Shown here piece after piece: positions 9,732 to 19,525 of a stretch of DNA of 40,863 bases. The number at the start of each line of letters is the position of its first letter. The stretch's first letter is position 1. The notes beneath the pieces are model-generated. The model was not told the DNA's origin and ran no database searches. It saw only the letters and a list, made by a program, of their open reading frames with translations. The translations under genes and the position numbers were made by a program. This stretch comes from Bacteroidales bacterium (lineage in GTDB: Bacteria; Bacteroidota; Bacteroidia; Bacteroidales; Marinilabiliaceae). The DNA lies in the NCBI GenBank assembly GCA_012838865.1, contig DUOK01000296.1, forward strand, positions 1 to 40,863. Reading direction: 5' to 3'.

Positions 9732-10202
9732 ATGAATCAATACTTACAACATTTTTTGTATCCTTCCACCTTGTTTGCCAGCAAGGAGCCTTATATGGTG
9801 AAGACCATCCTGGGTTCGTGCGTGGCGATCTGCCTGTGGGATCCCGTTGCTAAGATTGGGGGCATTAATCACTACATGCTGCCCAACTGGAACGGGAACG
9901 ACCTGGCGTCGCCCAAGTATGGCAACATTGCCATTGAAAAGCTCATCGAACGCATGGTTCAACTGGGCTCACGCCGGGAAAACCTACAGGCCAAGATTTT
10001 TGGTGGCGGAGACCTGATTGCAGCCGACCGAAGTGCTATGCTCATCGGAGAAAGGAACATCAGGGTAGCCCGCATCATGCTGGAAGAAAAAAACATCCCT
10101 GTGGTGGCATCCAGCACAGGAGGGCGAAAAGGAAGGAAAATTCTGTTTTTTACCGACAGTGGAGAAGTCCGACATAAATTCATCGATAAAAGGACCTATT
10201 AA
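9732..10202 (+). CDS. cheD: Chemoreceptor deamidase CheD
   Basis: [14 protein letters not shown]...GGINHYMLP...AKIFGGGDL. Confidence 0.93.
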   Translation: MNQYLQHFLYPSTLFASKEPYMVKTILGSCVAICLWDPVAKIGGINHYMLPNWNGNDLASPKYGNIAIEKLIERMVQLGSRRENLQAKIFGGGDLIAADRSAMLIGERNIRVARIMLEEKNIPVVASSTGGRKGRKILFFTDSGEVRHKFIDKRTY

Positions 10203-10231
10203 GGCATCTTAAGCTTACTGAGGACAGCAAT

Positions 10232-11314
10232 ATGGAGAAAAAAATTCAGGTTTTAGTTGTGGACGACTCCGCCGTGGTGCGGCAAAGTCTGACTTCCATT
10301 CTGGAGTCTGATCCCCAGATAGAGGTGATGGGCACGGCTGCCGATCCCCTCATTGCTGTCAAAAAAATAATGAAGCAGATTCCGGATGTGATTACCCTCG
10401 ACATCGAAATGCCGCGTATGGACGGGCTTACTTTCCTGCGCAAAATCATGTCGCAGCATCCCATTCCGGTGGTGGTCATTTCTTCGCTGACGCAAGAAGG
10501 GACAGAAGTGGCTATGAAAGCTCTGGAATACGGGGCCTCTGAAATTATTGGCAAGCCGGCCATGAACGCGGCTCAGTTTTTTAACGAGTCGAAGATCATG
10601 CTCTGCGATGCGGTAAAAGCAGCCTCACAGGCCAAACTCTCGCGGCTTAAACTAAGTTCGCCGCCCACCGCCATGGTGGTGAAGCCCAAACACAATGCCG
10701 ACATTATGTTGGAGCGCGGCTCTCTGAAGTCGCGCATTGTCAATACGGAAAAGATCATTGTATTGGGCGCCTCCACCGGAGGCACCGAAGCCATCCGCCT
10801 GCTGCTGAAAAGCTTGCCGGCCCGTATGCCGGGTATTGCCATTGTTCAGCACATGCCGGCCGGTTTCACCAAGTCATTTGCCAACGGCCTTAATGCCAAT
10901 TCGGAGCTTGAAGTTAAGGAAGCCGAGGACGGCGACCGCCTTTACCAGGGCAGAGTTTTGATTGCTCCCGGCGGTTTTCATATGCTGCTAAAACGAAATG
11001 GAAAAGAGTATTCGGTAGAAATCAGGAAGGGACCGCTGGTTAACCGGCACCGCCCCTCGGTAGACGTGCTTTTTCGTTCTGCTGCCCGTTATGCCGCCCA
11101 AAATGCCACCGGCATTTTGCTTACCGGAATGGGTGCCGACGGCGCCAAGGGGCTGCTCGAATTAAAAGAAGCCGGAGCCGACACCCTGGCGCAGGACCAG
11201 GCCTCTTCCGTCGTATACGGGATGCCCAGAGAGGCGGCCAAATTAGGGGCAGCCAATCACATTTTAGGGATAAGTGAAATGGCGCCCTTCCTCATCCGAC
11301 AGTTTTTTGAATAG
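10232..11314 (+). CDS. cheB: Protein-glutamate methylesterase CheB (receiver + esterase)
   Basis: Receiver [14 protein letters not shown]...[10 protein letters not shown] and esterase [27 protein letters not shown]. Confidence 0.97.
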   Translation: MEKKIQVLVVDDSAVVRQSLTSILESDPQIEVMGTAADPLIAVKKIMKQIPDVITLDIEMPRMDGLTFLRKIMSQHPIPVVVISSLTQEGTEVAMKALEYGASEIIGKPAMNAAQFFNESKIMLCDAVKAASQAKLSRLKLSSPPTAMVVKPKHNADIMLERGSLKSRIVNTEKIIVLGASTGGTEAIRLLLKSLPARMPGIAIVQHMPAGFTKSFANGLNANSELEVKEAEDGDRLYQGRVLIAPGGFHMLLKRNGKEYSVEIRKGPLVNRHRPSVDVLFRSAARYAAQNATGILLTGMGADGAKGLLELKEAGADTLAQDQASSVVYGMPREAAKLGAANHILGISEMAPFLIRQFFE

Positions 11315-11344
11315 GCTTTACGACTAAGAAAAGAAAACCCCATT

Positions 11345-13228
11345 ATGCAGATGAAAAAAATAAACATTAAAGCTCTGATATCCAAAGCAACCCTTCAGGG
11401 GGCAAGCTTCGGTTTTGTATTGGCGGTGTTGATCATACTCATCAGTCTGGATGCTCCCCTCTTTGCCCAGAATCCGGTCAACCTCAGGGGACTGTTTATG
11501 GTCTTTCCTGCCCTTTGGGCAGTGGTTCTTTTGCCCGTCTTCTTTGGGGTCGTCAGCTTCTATTTGTCGAAGCGCTTTGCCGGCCTTGTGGCCAAACAAG
11601 GCAGAAAACTTAAAAAAGAGGCCCAACGTACCAAAATGGTGCTGTCCTTTATCGAAAACCTGCGGCAGGATAAACTGGATGTGCCCATCGATGAGCAAAA
11701 AAAGAAAGATGCCCTCACCCGTGCCCTGCTTAAGTTGCGTGAGTACATGATCCAAAGCAAGCAGGAACAGCAGCAACGTCGCATTGAAGAAGAACAACGC
11801 AACTGGGTTACCCACGGCATGGCCCAGTTTGGCGAAATTCTGCGCAAATCGAACGACAATCTGGAAGAACTCTCCTACGAAATCATTCGCTACCTGGTGG
11901 ATTATATGAAAATAAACCAGGGCGGCGTATTTTTGCTGAACCACGATAAGGGCGGAAGCCCCTTCTTTGAAATGACCGCAAGCGTAGCCTTCGACCGCAG
12001 AAAATTTGCCGACAAAACCATCAACTGGGGCGAAGGACTCATTGGCCGTTGCGGACTGGAAAAAGAAACCATATTAATTACCGACGTACCCAACGATTAC
12101 ATACACATTACCTCGGGGCTGGGAGGCGCCAATCCGGGAACCATTTTGCTGGTTCCGCTCAAGAGCAACGACGAGCTGTTTGGAGTCATCGAACTGGCCT
12201 CTTTCCAGATTTTACAGACCTACGAAATCGAATTGGTAGAGAAGTCGGCCGAAAGTATTGCCTCCACCATCGCCATGGTGAAAAACAACATTCAGACCAA
12301 CAAGCTGTTGCGGGAGACTCAGATTCAGGCTGAAAAAATGGCCCAACAGGAGGAAGAGCTTCGCCAAAACCTCGAAGAAATGCGGGCGACTCAGGAAGAA
12401 AGCGACCGCCGTGAAATTGAGCGCAAGGGTATTTTGGATGCCATAGACCATGCAGCCATTTCCTGTGAATTTGACAACAGCGGGAATTTGTTGTCGGTCA
12501 ATGAAAACTTTCTCAAGACCTTTAAATACAAACCTGAAGAGGTAGAGGGACAAAACCTGAAAATTTTCTTCTTCAAGGACGATGTGAGTGAACTGGACCG
12601 TATTCTGGCCGACCTGCAAAACGGACAGAACTTTAGGGGAAGGGTGCGCCGGAGAACCAAAACCGGCAGTGAGATTTACTTGTTATCGACCTACAGTCCC
12701 GTTATGGACCATCACGGCAACATCCTTAAAATCATCAGTCTCGAAAACGACGTTACCGACCAGGTGAAAATGGAGGAAGCCCTGAAACACTCCAAAGAAG
12801 AACTGGGTCTGATGCTCGAGGAGGCCCGCAATGAAGTTAAAGAACAATTTGCCGAAATTGAGTCGGTGAAAATACGCAATGAAAAAATGCTCGAAGGAGC
12901 ACTCGATGCCATTATCACGACCAACAACGGCGGTCTCATCGAGTTTTTTAATGCGGCTGCTGAAAAGCTGTGGGGTTACGACAGACAGGAAGTCCTGGGT
13001 CAGCCATCCACCATGCTGTTTTCAAAGGAAACGACCAAGACCGATGAATTTGTCACCGCCTTTGTTTCGGTAGGGGGACAAAAAATAGTGGGAGAAAGAC
13101 GGGAAGTCCCCATTCGCAACAAGTATGGCGAAGACATCCCGGTGTTGATGTTGTTGTCTGAAGCCAAGGTAGGCGAAGAATATTCACACACTGCCTTTAT
13201 TCAGAATGTTGAAGTTGAATTGTTTTAA
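11345..13228 (+). CDS. Membrane-anchored GAF-PAS-PAS sensor protein without a recognisable output domain
   Basis: TM hairpin, coiled coil, GAF (GEGLIGRCGLEKETILITDVP...ITSGLG...ILLVPL), coiled coil QAEKMAQQEEELRQNLEEMRATQEE, two PAS-like domains (LDAIDHAAISCEFDNSGNLLSVNENFLKTFKY; LDAIITTNNGGLIEFFNAAAEKLWGY). Confidence 0.85.
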   Translation: MQMKKINIKALISKATLQGASFGFVLAVLIILISLDAPLFAQNPVNLRGLFMVFPALWAVVLLPVFFGVVSFYLSKRFAGLVAKQGRKLKKEAQRTKMVLSFIENLRQDKLDVPIDEQKKKDALTRALLKLREYMIQSKQEQQQRRIEEEQRNWVTHGMAQFGEILRKSNDNLEELSYEIIRYLVDYMKINQGGVFLLNHDKGGSPFFEMTASVAFDRRKFADKTINWGEGLIGRCGLEKETILITDVPNDYIHITSGLGGANPGTILLVPLKSNDELFGVIELASFQILQTYEIELVEKSAESIASTIAMVKNNIQTNKLLRETQIQAEKMAQQEEELRQNLEEMRATQEESDRREIERKGILDAIDHAAISCEFDNSGNLLSVNENFLKTFKYKPEEVEGQNLKIFFFKDDVSELDRILADLQNGQNFRGRVRRRTKTGSEIYLLSTYSPVMDHHGNILKIISLENDVTDQVKMEEALKHSKEELGLMLEEARNEVKEQFAEIESVKIRNEKMLEGALDAIITTNNGGLIEFFNAAAEKLWGYDRQEVLGQPSTMLFSKETTKTDEFVTAFVSVGGQKIVGERREVPIRNKYGEDIPVLMLLSEAKVGEEYSHTAFIQNVEVELF

Positions 13229-13243
13229 ACCCGCAGACCTTAG

Positions 13244-14092
13244 ATGCAGAATAGTGAGAAAGATTACAATTATAAAGAGTATCTGCTGATTCTTAAGGAA
13301 TGTTCTCCCTACGATTTCAGTGAGTATTCGGACAACTCGATTGATCGACGCATAAAGAAAATCATGCGCGACCAGGGCTTGAATATGGAAGAACTCGTCC
13401 TGAAAACCCGTACGGAACCTGATTTTGTTGAACAGGTGGTGGAAGCCATAACGGTAAATACAACCGAGCTGTTTCGCGACCCCGACGTATGGAACCACAT
13501 CCTGAAAAAAGTGCTTCCGGCCTTAAAGCATCAGAAGAAGATCAACATATGGCACGCAGGTTGCTCAACGGGTCAGGAAGTCTATTCTCTTTTGATTCTG
13601 CTGGACCATTTACAAATACTCGACAGGGCAGAAATATATGCCACCGACATCAGCAAAAAAGCCCTGGAACAAGCCAAAAAGGGTCAGTATTTTTACAATT
13701 TCAATGCAGAAAAATACCGCGAAAATTTCAAAGCAAGTTTTGAGGGCGAAACGGTGCCGGATTTCGACAGCTATTTTTCTGCGGACGCCGACAAGGATCT
13801 TCTGAAAATCCGGACGGATTTTTCGGAGAAAGTACAATTTATAAAACACGACCTGGTAAAGGGCGACCTGCCCTTTTACAACAAATTTGACCTTATCTTT
13901 TGCCGCAATGTGCTGATTTATTTTCAGGGCAGTCTGCAAAGCAAAATTGTTGAGCGCTTTCATGAAAACCTATTTCCAGGCGGGACCATGATTCTGGGAT
14001 CCCATGAGAGTCTGGGCGGATTTTTCAAAACCAAGTTTTCAAAAAACGGTCCGGTTTACCACCGCACCAATTCCTTTCACTTTAAATATTAA
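13244..14092 (+). CDS. CheR-type methyltransferase (copy 2)
   Basis: TTELFRDPDVW, WHAGCSTGQEVYSLLIL, YATDISKKAL, FCRNVLIYF. Confidence 0.94.
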   Translation: MQNSEKDYNYKEYLLILKECSPYDFSEYSDNSIDRRIKKIMRDQGLNMEELVLKTRTEPDFVEQVVEAITVNTTELFRDPDVWNHILKKVLPALKHQKKINIWHAGCSTGQEVYSLLILLDHLQILDRAEIYATDISKKALEQAKKGQYFYNFNAEKYRENFKASFEGETVPDFDSYFSADADKDLLKIRTDFSEKVQFIKHDLVKGDLPFYNKFDLIFCRNVLIYFQGSLQSKIVERFHENLFPGGTMILGSHESLGGFFKTKFSKNGPVYHRTNSFHFKY

Positions 14093-14102
14093 ACGTAACA
14101 TC

Positions 14103-14945
14103 GTGCTGCTCGGAATAAACGATATAAAGGAAATCACCCACGCCATGCTGGCATATCCCGGCATGGACTATACGGAGTATTCCCTTTCGTTTATGAAACG
14201 AAGACTGACAGGACTTGCTACCCGGCAACGCATCCGCCGCAAGGAGCAGTTTTTGGCGCGTCTGCAGGACGAGGAGTTTAGAGAACTGCTGCGTACCGAA
14301 CTCTGTGTAGACAATACCGAAATGTTTCGGGATCCGGCCCTGTGGCGCCTCTTGCGCGACAAGTTTTTACCCGCGCTGCCGCAGGATGCTGCCTGCCTGT
14401 GGCTGCCGCACGAAACCAGTGGCGAGGACAGCTATTCCCTGGCCCTGATTTTACATGAGGCAGAATTGCCCTGCTCGTTTCAAATTCTTGCTCAAAGTCC
14501 CAGTCAACAGCGCTGTAACAATATTGAAGCAGGTCTTATTAACCAGCAGCACCATGAGCAAAACCTAAGCAATTACAAGCGCCTGGAGGACCGGGATGCC
14601 TATGAGCGCTACATCGTGGAGGAAGCGGGGAAAAGCCATATTGCCCCAAACCTGCGACAAAACATCAACTGCCTGCAAGGCCACTTTTTAAGCCGGCAAC
14701 CCAAGCGCAGGGACATTGGACTGATCCTGTTCCGTAATGTAGGCTTGTACTTCAATCCCAAACTGAACCACCACGCCCTGCGCCTGCTCATCGACGCGCT
14801 GATGCCGGGGGGCTACCTGGTACTTGGACTCAAAGACCATATGCCTGCTGATTTGGAAAAAGAATTGTTGGTATGCGATTCGGCCGAACGCATTTACCAG
14901 AAACCCATACTTAAAGAACCCAGCTATGGAATGCACAGATTTTAA
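14103..14945 (+). CDS. Degenerate CheR-like protein (copy 3)
   Basis: NTEMFRDPALWRLLRDKFLPALP and LFRNVGLYF keep CheR layout; the SAM-motif region reads LWLPHETSGEDSYSLALIL. GTG start at 14103 preferred over the ORF-track start at 14004 (inside copy 2). Confidence 0.8.
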   Translation: MLLGINDIKEITHAMLAYPGMDYTEYSLSFMKRRLTGLATRQRIRRKEQFLARLQDEEFRELLRTELCVDNTEMFRDPALWRLLRDKFLPALPQDAACLWLPHETSGEDSYSLALILHEAELPCSFQILAQSPSQQRCNNIEAGLINQQHHEQNLSNYKRLEDRDAYERYIVEEAGKSHIAPNLRQNINCLQGHFLSRQPKRRDIGLILFRNVGLYFNPKLNHHALRLLIDALMPGGYLVLGLKDHMPADLEKELLVCDSAERIYQKPILKEPSYGMHRF

Positions 14946-15498
14946 ACTCATAGTCGTTGGGGGATCGGCCGGCAGTTTTTCTGTAGTATCCCACCTACTG
15001 GCAGGTTTACGGCCCGATTTTAAACTGCCTATAGTGCTTTCGCTGCACCGGCTTAAGCATGTGCGATCGGGACTGGTAGAAGGCTTGAGTCTGAAGTCAA
15101 AACTTAGGGTAATTGAACCCAACGACAAAGAAAAATTACAACAAAACACCGTATATCTGGCACCGGCCAATTACCATCTGTTTGTGGAACTGGACGGTAC
15201 GGTGGCGCTGTCGACCGAGGAAAGCCACAACCACAGCAGGCCTTCCATCGACCATACCCTGGGCTCGGCAGCCTATGCCTACCGCGATAAGCTGCTGGGC
15301 ATTTTGCTGACCGGAGCCAACCGCGACGGCGCAGCAGGAATGAAGGAGATCGCCGACAACAAAGGTTTTACCATTGTGCAGGACCCCCTCAGCTGCGACA
15401 TAGACACCATGCCTAAGGAGGCCCTAAAATTGTTCCGTCCCGACCGACTGATGAATCCTGAAGATATACTTCACTTTTTAAATGCGCTGCCCGGATGA
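14926..15498 (+). CDS. Receiver-less CheB-type methylesterase
   Basis: VVGGSAGSFSVV, LHRLKHVRSGL, TGANRDGAAGM (candidate Ser/His/Asp triad retained); start ATG 14926 overlaps the previous gene by 20 bp. Confidence 0.88.
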   Translation: MECTDFKLIVVGGSAGSFSVVSHLLAGLRPDFKLPIVLSLHRLKHVRSGLVEGLSLKSKLRVIEPNDKEKLQQNTVYLAPANYHLFVELDGTVALSTEESHNHSRPSIDHTLGSAAYAYRDKLLGILLTGANRDGAAGMKEIADNKGFTIVQDPLSCDIDTMPKEALKLFRPDRLMNPEDILHFLNALPG

Positions 15499-16277
15499 AA
15501 AATAAACTAAGTCCTAAAAACGGTTTGCAAAAACGTCTGCTGCAGGTCTTTTTCCTGGCAGCACTGGCTTTTGGCCTGGTTATCGGAAAGCTCCTGCTAT
15601 TGCCGGCAAGCACCCCTGCCGGGCTATACATCCTTGAATTTTTGGCCCTGCTCCTCTTCCTGGCCATCGTCTATTTGGCCGATATGAATTACCGTATGGC
15701 CGATAAACAATTAACCAAAAGCAAGGAGCAATACCAATCGGAGCGCAAGGATTGGAACTCGGAAAAGGAGCTCCTTAAAGAACGAATTGCCGCCTACGAG
15801 GCTTTGCAAAACGATGCGCAGCGTTTTGCCTCCTATCGTGAAAAAATACTTAAGGAACTCTTTGAGGGGAGCCGCAGTAAAACCGATCGCCATCATTTTT
15901 TGTTTTTGCTGGCCGAGACCTTTAAAGCCGGAGCAGCAGTTCTTTACCGGGAAAGCGAACCCGAGGGAACATTTATCGTAGAAGAGAGTTATGCCCTTCC
16001 TGAAGATTTTGAAGTGGCCCCCTTTTCAAAAGGAGAAGGTCTCAACGGACAGGCTGTTGCCGACGCCCAGGTGAAGGTGGTGAGCGGACTCGACGAGGAA
16101 ATGCTTCCGATAAGCTCGGGCCTGGGCCAGACAAATGGTCGATGGCTATACCTGCTGCCCGTTTGTAAAGACGGGCACTGTACCCACCTGATTGAGATGG
16201 TTTGTTTTCAGGAAGTGGAAGTGGAAAAAATGTGGAATGAAATTGCCAGTCGTCTGGTAAGTCAAGCAATTTTATAG
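15495..16277 (+). CDS. Small TM-hairpin/coiled-coil/GAF-like protein
   Basis: Two N-terminal hydrophobic segments, coiled coil, then GEGLNGQAV...LPISSGLGQ resembling neighbouring GAF domains; ATGA overlap with the upstream gene. Confidence 0.7.
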   Translation: MKNKLSPKNGLQKRLLQVFFLAALAFGLVIGKLLLLPASTPAGLYILEFLALLLFLAIVYLADMNYRMADKQLTKSKEQYQSERKDWNSEKELLKERIAAYEALQNDAQRFASYREKILKELFEGSRSKTDRHHFLFLLAETFKAGAAVLYRESEPEGTFIVEESYALPEDFEVAPFSKGEGLNGQAVADAQVKVVSGLDEEMLPISSGLGQTNGRWLYLLPVCKDGHCTHLIEMVCFQEVEVEKMWNEIASRLVSQAIL

Positions 16278-16280
16278 AAC

Positions 16281-18905
16281 ATGATGAAAGGAAACCAAAA
16301 TACAAACGCTTACCTCCTTTGGCTGAAGAAGTACTTTTCGCCAAAGGTGTTGCATCCACGCGACAAAATGTTTTTGTTGCTTGGGGTAATTTTGCTCCTG
16401 CTGCTGTCCTGGTCGGGTTTCCTGTCATTACTGGACCGCCCGCTGTCCTTTCTGAACATCGTTTACCTCCACGGCTATTTTCCGGTGTGGCTGGTAAATG
16501 CGCTCATTGTCGCAGCGCCCCTTTCCCTGCTTTTCTTCATCAACCGTCTTAAGGAGAAGACCGCTGAGGCCACCCGCCAATCCTTAAACAGTCGCCAACG
16601 CATTGAACGGAACATTGCCCTGGCCAATGCATTGAAAAGTAACAACTGGGACAATATTGAGGCCCAGGGGGACCCGCTGTCCGCAACCCTGCTTGACCTG
16701 GGACAAAATATCCGGGAAAGCAGGCGCAAGGAGGACGAACAAAACTGGATCACCAGCGGGAAAGAAAAAATATCGGACATCCTGCGCAACAGCCACCATC
16801 TCGACGAGCTCGCCCTGCAGACCATCCGTGCAGTCATCGACTATACCGAAGGCATTCAGGGGGCCTTTTATATTCTCGAGGGCAAAGTGCTGAAACGACA
16901 CGCCATGTACGCTTACGGGCGCCGGCGCTTCGAATACCACGAAGTTCCGGTAGGTAAAGGATTATTGGGGGCTGTGGCCTATGAAAAGGAACTTATTTAC
17001 CGAACAGAAATACCGGAAGAGTACTACAGCATTACATCCGGTTTGCTGGGCGAGCAAAAGCCACGCAGTATTTTGTTGGTGCCCCTGATGCAGGAGGAGG
17101 ACTTGCAAGGGGTATTTGAAATTGCCTTTGTAAAGAAAGCTCTACCCGGTTATGTGTTGCAATTTGCCAATGAAATCAGTTCGATTATTGGTCAGACCAT
17201 CTACAATTTGCGCATTACCACCCGTACCGAGCAGCTGCTGGTTGAATCGCAGCAAATGACGGCGACCCTGCGTCAGAACGAGGACCAGCTGCGGAAGAAT
17301 GCTGAGGAAATGATTGCTGCCCAGGAAGAACTGGAGCGCTCCAACAAATTGCTGGAAACCCAGATTCAGGAGGTGGCTCACGCCCGTAAGCGCCTGGAGG
17401 CTTTGCTGACCAACGCCTCGGAGTTCATATCCATTTACAACGAAAACCAGGAACTGCTCTTCGAGAGTCCCTCGGTGAAACGCATCCTGGGCTACAACGA
17501 TGAGGACAAAATTTCGGGTATGGACCCGGATATTTTAACGCCCAGAGGCTTACGTACCATCAACAATCTGTTTCAATACCTCCTGGAAACACCCGGCGGC
17601 GAACAGAGTGCCCAATACACCTACCTGCGCAAAAACGGCGAAAAGCTCTTTTTGGAGACCAAGGGGAAAAACCTTCTGCACGATCCGGCCATAAAGGGCA
17701 TTATTTTTAATACCCAGGACATTACCGAACGTAAGCGCGCCGAAAAGGAAGAGCGCATGAAGAGCCGGATGCAGAGTCTCTCGGAGAACTCTCCCGATAT
17801 GATCATTCGCATCAACCTGCTGGGTAAACTGGTGTATGTCAACCCGGCGGTAGCCCGCTTTGTTGAAGTGGCTCCTCAGGAGCTGGTGAAGAAAAGAATC
17901 AACGAACTGGAAATAGACGCCCGCTTCATCGAATTTGCCGAAGAGGCCCTCAGCAACATACGACAAAACCAGGAGCAGACCATCACTGAAGTAACCATGA
18001 ACGCCCAGGAAGGAGAGCGCATCATGGAAATTAAGTCCATCCCCGAATTGGGAGAGGAGGGTGAATTGGAAACCATCCTCTTTGTGGCCCACGATATGAC
18101 CGAGTTCAAGAAAATTGAGCAGGACATCAAGGAAAAAAACAAAAAGATTTCGGACAGCATCAACTACGCCCAGCGCATACAGACCTCCATTTTGCCACAA
18201 ACCCGGCACATTCAGGAGTACTTTCCGCGCTCGTTCATCTTTTACCGGCCCAAGGATGTGGTCAGTGGCGACTTCCCCTGGTTCTTCCAAAAAGAAGGCA
18301 TATCTTACATTGCCGCAGTAGATTGTACCGGTCACGGGGTTCCGGGCGCACTGATCAGTTTCATTGGCTACTTTTTGCTGAACAATATTGTGAATGCGCA
18401 AACCGACTACACGGCGGCCCAAATCCTGGACGAATTGCATCAACAGGTACGTACCACCCTCAAACAGGACCAGGAAGGCGCCCTGGGTAGGGACGGTATG
18501 GACCTGGCCCTATTGATTGTGGACAAGGAAAAGCAAACCCTGCAGTTTTCAGGGGCCCACCGGCCGCTCTTCCTGGTACGCAAGGGGGAACTCAACGAGT
18601 ACAACGGCAGCCGCAAGGCCATTGGGGGTATCCCTTTGCGTAAAAAAATAGAAAAAGACTTTGAGAACCACATCATTGACTATGAGCCGGGCGACCAGCT
18701 TTTCATTTTCAGCGACGGTCTGCCCGACCAGATTGGGGGACCCGATCGCAAGAAGTTTCAACCCCGGCGGATTCGTGAAATCCTGGCCGCGGAACCGGGT
18801 ACCAGTATGGCCCACTTCTCACGCGCCTTCTCGCAGGAATTTTACGATTGGATGGGCGACGAGAAACAAGTTGACGATGTTTTATTGATAGGAATTGAAT
18901 TGTAG
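16281..18905 (+). CDS. SpoIIE-family PP2C phosphatase with N-terminal TM hairpin, GAF and PAS domains (SiaA-like role)
   Basis: GAF (GKGLLGAVAYEKELIYRTEIPEEYYSITSGL), PAS domains, C-terminal INYAQRIQTSILP...PKDVVSGDFPWF...AAVDCTGHGVPGAL...DGMDLALLIVD...IFSDGLPDQ. Confidence 0.93.
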   Translation: MMKGNQNTNAYLLWLKKYFSPKVLHPRDKMFLLLGVILLLLLSWSGFLSLLDRPLSFLNIVYLHGYFPVWLVNALIVAAPLSLLFFINRLKEKTAEATRQSLNSRQRIERNIALANALKSNNWDNIEAQGDPLSATLLDLGQNIRESRRKEDEQNWITSGKEKISDILRNSHHLDELALQTIRAVIDYTEGIQGAFYILEGKVLKRHAMYAYGRRRFEYHEVPVGKGLLGAVAYEKELIYRTEIPEEYYSITSGLLGEQKPRSILLVPLMQEEDLQGVFEIAFVKKALPGYVLQFANEISSIIGQTIYNLRITTRTEQLLVESQQMTATLRQNEDQLRKNAEEMIAAQEELERSNKLLETQIQEVAHARKRLEALLTNASEFISIYNENQELLFESPSVKRILGYNDEDKISGMDPDILTPRGLRTINNLFQYLLETPGGEQSAQYTYLRKNGEKLFLETKGKNLLHDPAIKGIIFNTQDITERKRAEKEERMKSRMQSLSENSPDMIIRINLLGKLVYVNPAVARFVEVAPQELVKKRINELEIDARFIEFAEEALSNIRQNQEQTITEVTMNAQEGERIMEIKSIPELGEEGELETILFVAHDMTEFKKIEQDIKEKNKKISDSINYAQRIQTSILPQTRHIQEYFPRSFIFYRPKDVVSGDFPWFFQKEGISYIAAVDCTGHGVPGALISFIGYFLLNNIVNAQTDYTAAQILDELHQQVRTTLKQDQEGALGRDGMDLALLIVDKEKQTLQFSGAHRPLFLVRKGELNEYNGSRKAIGGIPLRKKIEKDFENHIIDYEPGDQLFIFSDGLPDQIGGPDRKKFQPRRIREILAAEPGTSMAHFSRAFSQEFYDWMGDEKQVDDVLLIGIEL

Positions 18906-18946
18906 TTATATTTACATAGTTTTTAGAACCTTTGAAATTACATAAA

Positions 18947-19513
18947 ATGGAACAGGAAAAACAAGGTTTTCTGGATTTTGCCTACCAGTTGTACAAAACC
19001 ATGAAAACCAACGAAATCAGTCTGGTTTACGAAGGCGAGGTAACCCAGGAAATCACCAAGACCTTTACCTCACTGACCGAGAAAAGTCTTTCTAAAAACG
19101 CTGAATCCAATACGGTTCAGAAGAAAGTTTTTAACGTAATGGTAGAATGCCTGCAAAACATCAGCAAGCACGCCGACTCTTTGAGTGATGAAGAGGAAGA
19201 GCGCCGCGGCATTGTGATGGTGAGCAAGGGCGACGACAGCTACAACATCATTACCGGAAACATCATTAAAAACGAGCGCGTACCAGGTCTTAAAGAGAGC
19301 CTCGAACTCATCAACAGCCTCGATAAGCAGGGTTTGTCGAATCTGTTTAAACAGCAAATTAAGGAATCCACCATTTCGGAAAAAGGTGGAGCCGGTTTGG
19401 GCTTGATCGATATTGCCAAGAAGACCGGCAGCAAGTTAAGTTATCAGTTTAAGGAGCTGAACGATCAGGTGTCTTTCTTTATTCTGACCTCCACCATTAA
19501 AAGAAACGCATAA
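18947..19513 (+). CDS. SiaB-family protein kinase (HATPase-like)
   Basis: N-box NVMVECLQNISKHA and G-box GGAGLGLIDIAKKTGS; lies directly between a SpoIIE phosphatase and a SiaC-like gene. Confidence 0.88.
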   Translation: MEQEKQGFLDFAYQLYKTMKTNEISLVYEGEVTQEITKTFTSLTEKSLSKNAESNTVQKKVFNVMVECLQNISKHADSLSDEEEERRGIVMVSKGDDSYNIITGNIIKNERVPGLKESLELINSLDKQGLSNLFKQQIKESTISEKGGAGLGLIDIAKKTGSKLSYQFKELNDQVSFFILTSTIKRNA

Positions 19514-19525
19514 ATAACACATACA

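Noticed and set aside
17550-18443. 297-aa minus-strand ORF inside the SpoIIE phosphatase gene
   Set aside because: Antisense to well-defined PAS/SpoIIE domains, no recognisable family.
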